Assembly (NCBI RefSeq): GCF_963677575.1
Contig: NZ_OY782038.1
Location: 5,105,001-5,169,000 of the forward strand
Origin: an uncultured Draconibacterium sp.
Lineage (GTDB): Bacteria > Bacteroidota > Bacteroidia > Bacteroidales > Prolixibacteraceae
Length of the DNA stretch: 64,000 nucleotides
Reading direction: 5' to 3'
Below are positions 26,257-34,540 of this stretch, one piece after another. Under the pieces are notes generated by a model. That model did no database searches. It was not told where the DNA came from and saw only the letters and a list, made by a program, of their open reading frames with translations. The position numbers and the translations under genes are program-made. How positions within the stretch are numbered: the stretch's first letter is position 1; the number at the start of each line of letters is the position of its first letter.

Positions 26257-26950
26257 GCTCTTCAAACGAAAGATCCATTAGTGGAAAGTCCTCCCAGCCG
26301 CTATAATCGAAATGCCACCATTCCGAACTTATTCCCGAAAATCCATAATGAGACATAATACCAATTAAGATAGTGCGGTTCTGAAGAGCTGTCTCAGGCA
26401 AATCTGCATAGTCGGAATGGGCTTTTTCCGTGAAATTATCAAATGCAGTGGGCATTTCAAGTTCCTGTTTTGTATTTAAATTTACCAACGAAACATCAAC
26501 AGCACATCCCCGGTTATGACGTGATCCGGTTTTAGGGCTGGCAACAAAATCAGGATAGGGATACACCTCATAAAATTTAAGCGTAGCAGCATAAGGACGA
26601 TATGCATCGTAAACTTTTAAGCCAAGATTTAGCGATGCCAGCGAATCCTGCACCAATTTTAAAGCATCAGCTACCGGTTTCCGGGCATATGCTTTTGGCG
26701 ATTGGTAAATTACCTCTTTCGTAAAATTATTACTGGTGGCGTAGCGAATATCGAGCACTACATTTTCGATTTCATCTTCCAGGTCAACCAGTTCCATTTC
26801 CGGGTTTTCGGCAACCTGTGTTTTGTATGCTTCCACTGAATTTACGAGTGGCAGATTATATGGGTTTCGGTGTTCGGTTTTGCTTTTTGAAGTGCACGAA
26901 AACAGAACGGCACTCAACAAAAGGAGTGCAAGTATTTTGGTCGTTTTCAT
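26246..26950 (-). CDS. D-alanyl-D-alanine dipeptidase (M15D), lipoprotein
   Basis: A 234-residue VanX/DdpX-type zinc peptidase. The signal has the lipobox LFSC (Cys19). Zinc motif SRHNRGCAVD supplies His and Asp, and SEWWHFDY provides the catalytic Glu and third ligand His; YDAYRPY is also diagnostic. It would cleave D-Ala-D-Ala released from cell-wall turnover in the periplasm, letting D-alanine be reused. In vancomycin-resistance clusters it comes with vanH and vanA; none are here, so a housekeeping role is more likely. The start is 3 bases from the end of tex, so both may be co-transcribed. Confidence 0.92.
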   Translation of the reverse strand: MKTTKILALLLLSAVLFSCTSKSKTEHRNPYNLPLVNSVEAYKTQVAENPEMELVDLEDEIENVVLDIRYATSNNFTKEVIYQSPKAYARKPVADALKLVQDSLASLNLGLKVYDAYRPYAATLKFYEVYPYPDFVASPKTGSRHNRGCAVDVSLVNLNTKQELEMPTAFDNFTEKAHSDYADLPETALQNRTILIGIMSHYGFSGISSEWWHFDYSGWEDFPLMDLSFEELTD

Positions 26951-26953
26951 AGA

Positions 26954-29089
26954 TTATTCCTGTTCAACTCCTTTTAATGATAACTGAATGCGTTTGCGTG
27001 GAATGTCTAGATCTTTCACCCGCACTTTTATATGTTGATGCAATTTGATAATTTCGTTCGGATCGGAAATAAAACGATCGGCCATTTCCGAAATGTGTAT
27101 CAACCCCGACTCTTTAATTCCCACATCAACAAAAGCTCCAAACTTGGTAATGTTGTTCACAATTCCGGGCAGTACCATGCCAACCTGCAAATCGGTGATA
27201 TTAAAAATACCATCAGCAAATTCAAAAACCTTGATCGGTTTTCGCGGATCGCGTCCCGGTTTTAGTAACTCATTTTTAATGTCGGTTAGGGTAGGGAGGC
27301 CTACCTCTGCAGTCACATAATTTTTAAAATCAATTTTCGAGATCAGCTCTTCATTTCTGATCAAATCTTTTACCTCGCACTTGAGATCTTTGGCAATTTT
27401 CGAAACGATTTTATACGATTCGGGATGCACACCGGAGTTGTCCAATGGGTTTTTTGCATCAGGAATACGAAGAAATCCTGCGGCTTGTTCAAAGACTTTT
27501 GGCCCCATCCGCGGAACATTTTTCAAGGCATCGCGCGATTCAAACATACCGTTCTCTTTTCGGTAAATGGTGATGTTTTCAGCCAGCTGCGGACCAAGAC
27601 CGGAAATGTAGGTGAGCAGGTGCTTGCTGGCGGTATTTAAATTTACGCCAACTGCATTTACACTCAGCTCAACTACCGAGTCAAGACTGCTTTTCAATTG
27701 TTTCTGATCAACATCGTGCTGGTACTGTCCAACTCCAATACTCTTCGGATCGATCTTTACCAGTTCGGCCAGCGGATCCATCAATCGACGGCCAATTGAA
27801 ATGGCTCCACGCACCGTAACATCATATTGCGGAAATTCCTGGCGGGCCACCGATGAGGCGGAATAAACCGATGCTCCATCCTCGCTTACTACATAAACAC
27901 GCACTTCGCGGTTATAGCGCAGTTTTTTTATAAAAGCTTCGGTTTCGCGGCTGGCCGTTCCGTTTCCAATGGCAATGGCATCAATCTGGTACATTTCAAC
28001 CATCGAAGAAACTTTTTTTGCCGCCATCTTTTTTTCTTCCTGCGGTTTATGCGGGTAAATATTTTCGTTGTGCAGCAGGTTTCCCTGTTCATCGAGGCAA
28101 ACAACTTTGCACCCGGTGCGGTAACCCGGATCTATTGCCAGCGTTCGCTTTTGCCCCAGCGGAGGAGCAAGCAACAACTGTTTCAGATTTTCGGTAAAAA
28201 CGTTTATGGCTTCGGTATCTGCTTTTTCTTTCGATAATTTGGCAAACTCAGTTTCAATCGATGGTTGAATGAGGCGTTTCAAACTGTCTTTAACTGCAAG
28301 TGCTACTTGTTCCGAGCTGTCGTTGTTTCCTTTTACAAAAAAACGTTCCAGGTTTTCCAGTACCCGCTCTTCGTTTGGCGAAATGGAAACACGCAAAAAT
28401 CCTTCGTTTTCGCCACGGCGCATGGCTAGCAAACGGTGCGATGGACATTTTTTTAGCGGCTCGTTCCAATCAAAATAATCGCGGTATTTGGCGGCCTCTT
28501 CTTCTTTGCCTTTAATAATCTTTGATGTGATATATGCGCCAAGATCAAATCCTTTACGCACAATATTTCGGGCACGTTCGTTTTCGCTTACCCACTCGGC
28601 AATAACATCGCGGGCACCAGAAAGAGCGTCTTCAACCGAAGGTACTTCGTCGCATAAAAACTGGTTGGCCCGGTATTCCGGATCACGTTCCAGCTGTTTC
28701 ATTACGATTTTAGCCAGAGGTTCCAAACCTTTTTCGCGGGCAATTGTGGCTTTAGTGCGGCGTTTGGGTTTGTACGGCAGGTAAATATCTTCAAGTTCAA
28801 CCGAATCAAAACAATCCTCAATTCTCGTTTTCAGATCCGGGGTTAACTGTCCCTGTTCATCAATGGTTTTCAGTATGGTTTCTTTGCGTTTGGCAAGCTC
28901 GGCATATTTATCGTTTTGCTCTTTAATTTGCAGCACCTGCACTTCGTCGAGGCTGCCGGTGCGTTCTTTTCGGTAGCGCGAAATAAAGGGAATGGTGGCG
29001 CCTTCGTTCAGCAAATTTATGGTGTTTAAAACCTGAGTAGTGTTTAGCCCCAGGTTGCGGGCAATAAGATCTATGGTTTTGTTTTTCAT
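26954..29089 (-). CDS. tex: Tex family RNA-binding transcription accessory protein
   Basis: A 711-residue protein with the standard Tex order: N-terminal helical HTH region (NLGLNTTQVLNTINLLNEGATIPFISRYRKE), YqgF/RNase H-like domain (LAIDPGYRTGCKVVCLD near 340), helix-hairpin-helix pair (VGVNLNTASKHLLTYISGLG and LKNVPRMGPKVFEQ), and a C-terminal S1 RNA-binding domain (GMVLPGIVNNITKFGAFVDVGI). Tex/Spt6-like proteins bind RNA and RNA polymerase and affect expression broadly. The RNase H-like part lacks obvious catalytic completeness, as usual. A minus-strand -7 box (TACCTTTG) is at 29109. Confidence 0.96.
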   Translation of the reverse strand: MKNKTIDLIARNLGLNTTQVLNTINLLNEGATIPFISRYRKERTGSLDEVQVLQIKEQNDKYAELAKRKETILKTIDEQGQLTPDLKTRIEDCFDSVELEDIYLPYKPKRRTKATIAREKGLEPLAKIVMKQLERDPEYRANQFLCDEVPSVEDALSGARDVIAEWVSENERARNIVRKGFDLGAYITSKIIKGKEEEAAKYRDYFDWNEPLKKCPSHRLLAMRRGENEGFLRVSISPNEERVLENLERFFVKGNNDSSEQVALAVKDSLKRLIQPSIETEFAKLSKEKADTEAINVFTENLKQLLLAPPLGQKRTLAIDPGYRTGCKVVCLDEQGNLLHNENIYPHKPQEEKKMAAKKVSSMVEMYQIDAIAIGNGTASRETEAFIKKLRYNREVRVYVVSEDGASVYSASSVARQEFPQYDVTVRGAISIGRRLMDPLAELVKIDPKSIGVGQYQHDVDQKQLKSSLDSVVELSVNAVGVNLNTASKHLLTYISGLGPQLAENITIYRKENGMFESRDALKNVPRMGPKVFEQAAGFLRIPDAKNPLDNSGVHPESYKIVSKIAKDLKCEVKDLIRNEELISKIDFKNYVTAEVGLPTLTDIKNELLKPGRDPRKPIKVFEFADGIFNITDLQVGMVLPGIVNNITKFGAFVDVGIKESGLIHISEMADRFISDPNEIIKLHQHIKVRVKDLDIPRKRIQLSLKGVEQE

Positions 29090-29108
29090 ATTTCGTTTTC
29101 TTGAATTG

Positions 29109-29116
29109 CAAAGGTA
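29109..29116 (-). promoter_or_regulatory. -7 promoter box for tex
   Basis: The minus strand reads TACCTTTG, a full TAnnTTTG match, 20 bases before the tex start codon. Confidence 0.6.
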
Positions 29117-29207
29117 GACAAGGATATCACTTTTTCAAAAAGATGACTTCCTGTAAATCTGCAAAGAATCTTCTGTCTTCCGGCTTCCGACTTCAAACTT
29201 TTTTCCC

Positions 29208-29215
29208 TATTTTTG
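29208..29215 (+). promoter_or_regulatory. -7 promoter box for ffh
   Basis: TATTTTTG matches TAnnTTTG, 29 bases before the ffh ATG. The interval to tex also carries a CTTCCGGCTTCCGACTTC run, a wording that recurs near 7672. Confidence 0.6.
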
Positions 29216-29243
29216 CACCTCATTTTCAAAAAGAAGTAAAAGC

Positions 29244-30584
29244 ATGTTTGATAACTTAAGCGACAGGCTGGAGAAGTCCTTTAAATTACTGAAAGGGCAG
29301 GGGAAAATTACCGAGATCAATGTGGCGGAAACGCTGAAAGATATTCGTCGTGCGTTGTTGGATGCTGACGTTAACTTTAAAATTGCCAAAAAATTTACCG
29401 ACGACGTAAAAGTCAAAGCTTTGGGGCAGGATGTTTTGTCTGCCGTAAAACCGGGGCAAATGATGGTAAAGATCGTGAAAGACGAGCTGGCGCAACTGAT
29501 GGGTGGTACTTTTGCCGATATCGAGCTGAAGAACAAACCGGCAGTAATTCTGATGTCGGGATTACAAGGTTCGGGTAAAACAACTTTCTCCGGGAAGCTG
29601 GCAAATATGCTGAAAAGCAAAAAAGGCCGTCATCCGCTGTTGGTAGCAGGCGACGTTTATCGTCCGGCTGCGATCGACCAGTTGAAAGTTCTGGGCGAGC
29701 AGATCAATGTTCCGGTTTATACTGAAGAAGGAAACATGGATCCGGTGAAAATTGCCAAAGCAGCAATTCAACATGCAAAAGCCAATGGCAATGATGTGGT
29801 GATTGTGGATACTGCCGGTCGTTTGGCTGTCGATGAGCAGATGATGAACGAGATTTCCGCGGTGAAGAAAGCGATCGATCCGGATGAAATACTTTTCGTG
29901 GTTGACTCAATGACCGGTCAGGATGCTGTGAACACGGCAAAAGAATTTAACGACCGACTGGATTTCGACGGTGTTGTTCTTACCAAACTTGATGGTGATA
30001 CCCGCGGTGGTGCTGCGTTATCAATTCGTTCGGTGGTTGAAAAACCAATCAAATTTGTGGGTACCGGCGAAAAAGTTGATGCACTCGACGTTTTCCACCC
30101 CGATCGTATGGCCGACCGTATTTTGGGAATGGGTGATATTGTTTCGCTGGTTGAAAAAGCCCAGGAACAATTCGATGAGGAAGAAGCAAAACGCCTGCAG
30201 AAGAAACTGCAGAAAAATACATTTGACTTTAACGACTTCCTGAAACAGATTAACCAGATTAAAAAGATGGGTAACCTGAAAGATGTGATGGGAATGATTC
30301 CCGGCATGGGAAAAGCGTTAAAAGGAATGGATATTGACGATGATGCGTTTAAGCACATCGAGGCAATTATTTTCTCGATGACACCGGAAGAAAGAGGAAA
30401 TCCATCGTTGATTAACGGAGGTCGCAGAAAACGTATTGCCAACGGTTCCGGAACGGATGTTCAGGAGGTAAACCGTTTGCTGAAACAGTTTGGCGAAACC
30501 CGTAAAATGATGAGGATGGTATCGCAGGGGAAAAACGTTCAGCGCATGATGTCCGGTATGCAGGGACAGGGGCGTAAGTTCTAA
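29244..30584 (+). CDS. ffh: Signal recognition particle protein Ffh
   Basis: A 446-residue SRP54 protein. N domain with [23 protein letters not shown]; GTPase G domain with P-loop GLQGSGKTT (about 109-117), DTAGR, and [14 protein letters not shown]; then a methionine-rich M domain ([34 protein letters not shown]) that binds signal sequences and 4.5S RNA. It targets nascent inner-membrane proteins to FtsY. In Bacteroidota folD often follows directly; here a GxxExxY cassette separates the two. Confidence 0.98.
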   Translation: MFDNLSDRLEKSFKLLKGQGKITEINVAETLKDIRRALLDADVNFKIAKKFTDDVKVKALGQDVLSAVKPGQMMVKIVKDELAQLMGGTFADIELKNKPAVILMSGLQGSGKTTFSGKLANMLKSKKGRHPLLVAGDVYRPAAIDQLKVLGEQINVPVYTEEGNMDPVKIAKAAIQHAKANGNDVVIVDTAGRLAVDEQMMNEISAVKKAIDPDEILFVVDSMTGQDAVNTAKEFNDRLDFDGVVLTKLDGDTRGGAALSIRSVVEKPIKFVGTGEKVDALDVFHPDRMADRILGMGDIVSLVEKAQEQFDEEEAKRLQKKLQKNTFDFNDFLKQINQIKKMGNLKDVMGMIPGMGKALKGMDIDDDAFKHIEAIIFSMTPEERGNPSLINGGRRKRIANGSGTDVQEVNRLLKQFGETRKMMRMVSQGKNVQRMMSGMQGQGRKF

Positions 30585-30591
30585 AATTCCC

Positions 30592-30616
30592 CTCGCAAAG
30601 GCGCAGAGTCGCAAAG
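30592..30616. repeat. Left 25-bp inverted repeat of the GxxExxY cassette
   Basis: CTCGCAAAGGCGCAGAGTCG followed by CAAAG. Its reverse complement matches 31017-31041 at 20 of 25 bases. It starts 8 bases after the ffh stop codon. Confidence 0.8.
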
Positions 30617-30633
30617 AAAAACTAGAACAAGGG

Positions 30634-31014
30634 ATGACAGAAAATGAAATTTCAAAAATAATTGTCAACACTTGTTATGAGATACATGTTGAACTTGGAC
30701 CAGGTCTACTTGAGTCGGTTTATGAAGAGATTTTATACCTTGAGCTAAAAAGCCTGGGATTAAAAGTGGAAAGACAAAAGCCGGTACAAGTTGTTTGGAA
30801 GGACCAAATTGTTGGAGAAGGTTTTCGTTCAGATTTGATTGTTGAGAATAAGGTTATTGTCGAATTGAAATCGGTACAAGCTGTAGCTCCTGTTCATAAG
30901 AAACAGTTACTAACTTATCTCAAGCTAACAGATCTGAAATTAGGTCTCTTAATTAACTTTAATGAGACGCTAATAAAAAACGGAATAACACGAATTGTAA
31001 ACAAATTATTATAA
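30634..31014 (+). CDS. GxxExxY family protein
   Basis: A 126-residue protein of the GxxExxY family, named from GPGLLESVYEE near residues 24-33. VVELKSVQAVAPVHKKQLLTYLKLTDLKLGLLINFN is the other conserved block; its D/E-x-K spacing with the upstream acidic residues resembles PD-(D/E)XK nuclease-like folds (family inference). Function is unknown. It is inserted between ffh and folD and bracketed by an imperfect 25-bp inverted repeat, like many members in Bacteroidota that are scattered among genomes with similar CGC-rich flanks. This suggests a small mobile or selfish cassette. Confidence 0.9.
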   Translation: MTENEISKIIVNTCYEIHVELGPGLLESVYEEILYLELKSLGLKVERQKPVQVVWKDQIVGEGFRSDLIVENKVIVELKSVQAVAPVHKKQLLTYLKLTDLKLGLLINFNETLIKNGITRIVNKLL

Positions 31015-31016
31015 AA

Positions 31017-31041
31017 CTTGGCGTCTTGGCGCCTTAGCGAG
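31017..31041. repeat. Right 25-bp inverted repeat of the GxxExxY cassette
   Basis: CTTGGCGTCTTGGCGCCTTA followed by GCGAG, starting 2 bases after the GxxExxY stop and ending 8 bases before the folD ATG. Five of 25 positions differ from a perfect inverted match to 30592-30616. Confidence 0.8.
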
Positions 31042-31049
31042 AGAATACT

Positions 31050-31925
31050 ATGAATTTGATCGACGGAAAAAAAGTTGCTGCTGAAATTAAGCAGGAAATA
31101 GCAGAAGAGGTTAAACAAATAATCGACAACGGAGGGAAACAACCTCATTTGGCAGCTATTTTGGTTGGTCATGATGGTGGTAGCGAAACCTACGTTGCTT
31201 ACAAAATTAAAGATTGTGAAGCAGTTGGTTTCAAATCTTCTTTAATACGATATGAAGACGATGTAACTGAAGAGGAATTGCTTGCCAAGGTAGAAGAATT
31301 GAATAATGATGATGATTTGGATGGTTTTATTGTTCAATTGCCACTGCCAAAACACATTTCGGAGCAAAAAGTTATTGAAGCTATTGATCCCAAAAAAGAT
31401 GTTGATGGATTTCACCCTATAAACGTTGGACGTATGGTAATTGGGTTGCCTTCGTTTGTATCGGCAACTCCTTATGGAATTGTTGAACTGTTGAAACGCT
31501 ACAACATTGAAACCAGCGGTAAAAACTGTGTTGTTTTAGGACGCAGTAACATTGTTGGTCGCCCAATGAGTGTGTTGATGTCGCAAAAAGCCATTAACGC
31601 CACTGTAACGGTTGCACACAGCCGTACAGCCAACCTTAAAGAGGTTTGTGCCAATGCCGATATTTTAATCGTGGCAATGGGAGTTCCTGAGTTTGTAACC
31701 GCCGATATGGTTAAAGAAGGAGCAGTTGTTATCGATGTGGGTACTACTCGTATAAAATCAGATAAAACAAAATCGGGATGGAAACTGAAAGGTGATGTTT
31801 TGTATGAAGAAGTAGCTCCAAAATGTTCATATATCACTCCTGTTCCGGGTGGAGTAGGACCGATGACACGTACGTCGTTGTTGTTAAATACCTTGCTGTC
31901 GGCAAAAAAGGAGATCTATAAATAA
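31050..31925 (+). CDS. folD: Bifunctional methylene-THF dehydrogenase/cyclohydrolase FolD
   Basis: A 291-residue enzyme that oxidises 5,10-methylene-tetrahydrofolate and hydrolyses the methenyl product to 10-formyl-THF. Signatures: [13 protein letters not shown] with the catalytic lysine at about 52, [26 protein letters not shown], the Rossmann [10 protein letters not shown], and [11 protein letters not shown]. Full length with no anomaly. A strong terminator follows at 31945. Its leader now contains the right repeat of the GxxExxY cassette. Confidence 0.98.
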   Translation: MNLIDGKKVAAEIKQEIAEEVKQIIDNGGKQPHLAAILVGHDGGSETYVAYKIKDCEAVGFKSSLIRYEDDVTEEELLAKVEELNNDDDLDGFIVQLPLPKHISEQKVIEAIDPKKDVDGFHPINVGRMVIGLPSFVSATPYGIVELLKRYNIETSGKNCVVLGRSNIVGRPMSVLMSQKAINATVTVAHSRTANLKEVCANADILIVAMGVPEFVTADMVKEGAVVIDVGTTRIKSDKTKSGWKLKGDVLYEEVAPKCSYITPVPGGVGPMTRTSLLLNTLLSAKKEIYK

Positions 31926-31944
31926 AACGATATAATTTCGATAG

Positions 31945-31974
31945 AAAAGGGGACATTATTGTGTCCCCTTTTTT
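31945..31974 (+). terminator. Strong terminator after folD
   Basis: AAAAGGGGACA at 31945-31955 pairs with TGTCCCCTTTT at 31962-31972, loop TTATTG, T-run after it. Confidence 0.92.
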
Positions 31975-32094
31975 GTGCTGTTATCCAAATACTTAGATTT
32001 GGAAATTTGTTTGTAGAACGAATATAAATAGCATATTTTGCCATCGAATAAAACTGCTACGTGACAGTTTCTGAATATTTCTCAAATATTTTTC

Positions 32095-32102
32095 TATTTT
32101 TG
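32095..32102 (+). promoter_or_regulatory. -7 promoter box for the PUR-alpha-like gene
   Basis: TATTTTTG, an exact TAnnTTTG match 37 bases before the start codon. Confidence 0.6.
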
Positions 32103-32138
32103 AAACCTAACTAAGTCCAAAAAACAAAATATTGAAGA

Positions 32139-32531
32139 ATGGAAAGTGGTGATACCAAGGAGGGAGCTAAGTTTAAAGACAGCAAATTCAAACAGGAGAT
32201 TCATTCAAAAGTTATCCGTGCAGGAAAAAGAACTTATTTTTTCGATGTAAAAAGCACACGAAACGATGAGTACTATTTAACCATTACCGAGAGTAAAAAA
32301 CGCTTTGGCGAAAACGGTAAATTCTCGTACGAAAAACACAAAATCTTTTTATACCGGGAAGACTTCACCAAGTTCATAGAAAGTTTGCAGGAAGTGGTTG
32401 ATTTCATTCACGATAAACAACCGGAAGATATTCGTGAAGAAACTGAACCGGAAGCTAAGGTTGAAGAGAACACTGAAGAAGAAAAAGCTCCTGTTAAAGA
32501 CTATACCAACGTTGAGTTTGAGGATATTTAG
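32139..32531 (+). CDS. DUF3276/PUR-alpha-like nucleic-acid-binding protein
   Basis: A 130-residue protein. Residues about 20-95 match the DUF3276 domain, a bacterial PUR-alpha-type fold: HSKVIRAGKRTYFFDVKSTRNDEYYLTITESKKRF, then FSYEKHKIFLYREDFTKFIESLQEVVDFI. The relative BpuR of Borrelia binds single-stranded nucleic acid (established). The last 35 residues are a very acidic, probably disordered tail (ETEPEAKVEENTEEEKAP). It is monocistronic, with its own promoter. Confidence 0.88.
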   Translation: MESGDTKEGAKFKDSKFKQEIHSKVIRAGKRTYFFDVKSTRNDEYYLTITESKKRFGENGKFSYEKHKIFLYREDFTKFIESLQEVVDFIHDKQPEDIREETEPEAKVEENTEEEKAPVKDYTNVEFEDI

Positions 32532-32664
32532 ACTCTATTACCATTGTTTATTTAATAAGGCCAATTTCTGATTGTTTTTTTCAATTTAGAGTAATCGATT
32601 CTTAAAAAGGATCATTTTAATATTTTTTTAATTGCTCTATTAAAATTCACATATTTAATCAATC

Positions 32665-32672
32665 TATCTTTG
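32665..32672 (+). promoter_or_regulatory. -7 promoter box for the ECF sigma gene
   Basis: TATCTTTG matches TAnnTTTG. It overlaps the TTG at 32670, so that TTG cannot be the start codon, and the ATG at 32697 is used. Confidence 0.7.
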
Positions 32673-32696
32673 CTTCCGTTTAACGGATTTAACGAA

Positions 32697-33290
32697 ATGG
32701 GTAAAGAGGAGAATGCTGACAGTGATTTGTGGAGGCTGATTCGTGCAGATAATGAGAATGCTTTTAGCTCAGTATTCGATAAGTATTTTCATTTATTGAG
32801 TCGTTTTTCTTATTCATTCTTAAACGACGTAGAAGCTGCAGAAGATGTTGTTTCAGATGTATTTGTAAAACTTTGGCTTAATCGTAACAGCATCGTATTA
32901 AAGAGCAGTTTAAAGTCTTATTTGTATTCGGCAGTTAAAAATACTGCGCTGAATTATCTCAGAGATTACAATAAAAGTCTTAGTTTGGAAGATGTGGCTG
33001 AAAAAGATTTGGTGACGAATATCAGTGCCGACTCAAATCTTGTTCAGAACGAAATATTATCCGAATTTCACGAATTTTTAAGTACACTATCTCCTCAACA
33101 AAGTACGATACTAAGGATGCATAAATTGGAAGGATTAAGTCAGAAAGAAATTTCTGATAAATTATCCATTTCACTAAAAACCGTACAAAATCACACTTCT
33201 CTGGCCATGAGATTTGTCTCCGAAAAAATGGCTTCACACCAATCTGATTTTTACATCTTTCTATTGTTTCTACTAACTGTAATTTATTAA
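32697..33290 (+). CDS. ECF RNA polymerase sigma factor (Bacteroidota family 1 type)
   Basis: About 197 residues from the ATG at 32697. Sigma region 2: NAFSSVFDKYFHLLSRFSYSFLNDVEAAEDVVSDVFVKLW; region 4: LSTLSPQQSTILRMHKLEGLSQKEISDKLSISLKTVQNH. The C-terminus has an extra hydrophobic stretch (FYIFLLFLLTVIY), which is frequent in this Bacteroidota sigma family. It starts a FecR/SusC/SusD locus and would switch that locus on when released by the FecR partner. The pair is about 200 bases apart. Confidence 0.93.
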   Translation: MGKEENADSDLWRLIRADNENAFSSVFDKYFHLLSRFSYSFLNDVEAAEDVVSDVFVKLWLNRNSIVLKSSLKSYLYSAVKNTALNYLRDYNKSLSLEDVAEKDLVTNISADSNLVQNEILSEFHEFLSTLSPQQSTILRMHKLEGLSQKEISDKLSISLKTVQNHTSLAMRFVSEKMASHQSDFYIFLLFLLTVIY

Positions 33291-33496
33291 TTCTTACTAT
33301 TTCAGCTGAGTAAATGTCTAATGTTCAGCTAGTCGCTTTTTATTACAAAATTATTTATTCAGATTAATTGTTTTGTAATAGATTTTGCCGGGAAGCTCCT
33401 GCTTTTTTTGTGTCATATTGATGTGTAATGAAGTACAATAATAATAGTCCAAAATTATAACTAATCGAAGTAGAGCCTAAAATATAGAGTAAGCTA

Positions 33497-34378
33497 ATGA
33501 ATAAGAATCGTAATATGCCTGATTTTAATTATAAACGTACGAGAGAGAAAATAATCTCTGAAATTCAGAAACATGAGCCGGGGTTTACAATGGGCAAACC
33601 GAAAAAGCGTTCGTTCGTTACCCGCTTTAAACAGGTATACAAAATTGCAGCTATTGCCCTGGTACTACTTGCTGTTGGCGGAGTTGTTGTTGTTTACCAA
33701 AGCACCGATAATACCACCGACCCGATTGTCCAGGTATATCGTGAATTCAATACCACGCCCGGAGAAAATTTAAAAGTTGATTTGCCCGATGGTAGTTCTA
33801 TTTTGCTTAATGGAGGATCAAGCCTCCGTTTTATTGAACAATTTTCTGCAACAAAAAGGGAGGTGCAAATAAAGGGCGAAGCTTATTGCAAAATTGCAAA
33901 AGAAAAAGCGCGACCCTTTATTGTTAATCTTGGAGAATATAAAGTACAGGTACTGGGAACAACATTTAATGTAGATGCCTATCCCGAAAATGAAAATATT
34001 TCGGTAGCCCTAGTGGAGGGAAGTGTTAAAGTGGAAGCGAAACAGGGAGATGATGTTTCGCTTAAGCCGGGAAAGATGGTTGTTTTTAACCAGAAAACAA
34101 ACCAATATGTAAAATGTGATTTTGATTTTAACGAACAACTGGGGTGGAGAAATAAGAATTTCAGGTTTAAAAATACACCCCTTCCGGAAGTTTATAAGCA
34201 GCTCGAATATCGTTATGGTGTTCATTTTAAAACTGGAAATCTTGATGTATCGGATGTTAAGATTAACGCTAGCTTCGACAATACACCTTTCTTGACTATG
34301 ATTACTGCTATTGAGTTAGGAACCGAATTGTCGTATAAAATTCTCGAAAACAAAGATATAATCGTAAAAAAAAAATGA
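33497..34378 (+). CDS. FecR family anti-sigma factor
   Basis: A 293-residue inner-membrane protein: about 45 cytosolic residues, one helix (about 50-69, IAAIALVLLAVGGVVVVYQS), then a periplasmic FecR domain (VDLPDGSSILLNGGSSLRF, EVQIKGEAYCKIAK, VQVLGTTFNVDAY) and a C-terminal DUF4974/STN-like domain (FRFKNTPLPEVYKQLEYRYGVHF). It should hold the upstream sigma factor until the SusC-type transducer contacts it through its N-terminal STN domain. Full length, normal order. Confidence 0.94.
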   Translation: MNKNRNMPDFNYKRTREKIISEIQKHEPGFTMGKPKKRSFVTRFKQVYKIAAIALVLLAVGGVVVVYQSTDNTTDPIVQVYREFNTTPGENLKVDLPDGSSILLNGGSSLRFIEQFSATKREVQIKGEAYCKIAKEKARPFIVNLGEYKVQVLGTTFNVDAYPENENISVALVEGSVKVEAKQGDDVSLKPGKMVVFNQKTNQYVKCDFDFNEQLGWRNKNFRFKNTPLPEVYKQLEYRYGVHFKTGNLDVSDVKINASFDNTPFLTMITAIELGTELSYKILENKDIIVKKK

Positions 34379-34540
34379 GAAAACAGAATTGCCTATGAAA
34401 TAAAAATAAAGAGTTGATGCACCCAAAGAAGGTGCTTAAATAAATGTCCCAGAGATTTGAGAAAGTACCAGTTTCTCAAACCCCATCAGGACAAATTGTA
34501 CAATTAAATTACTTAATCATTAATTACACAGTTCAAAAGT

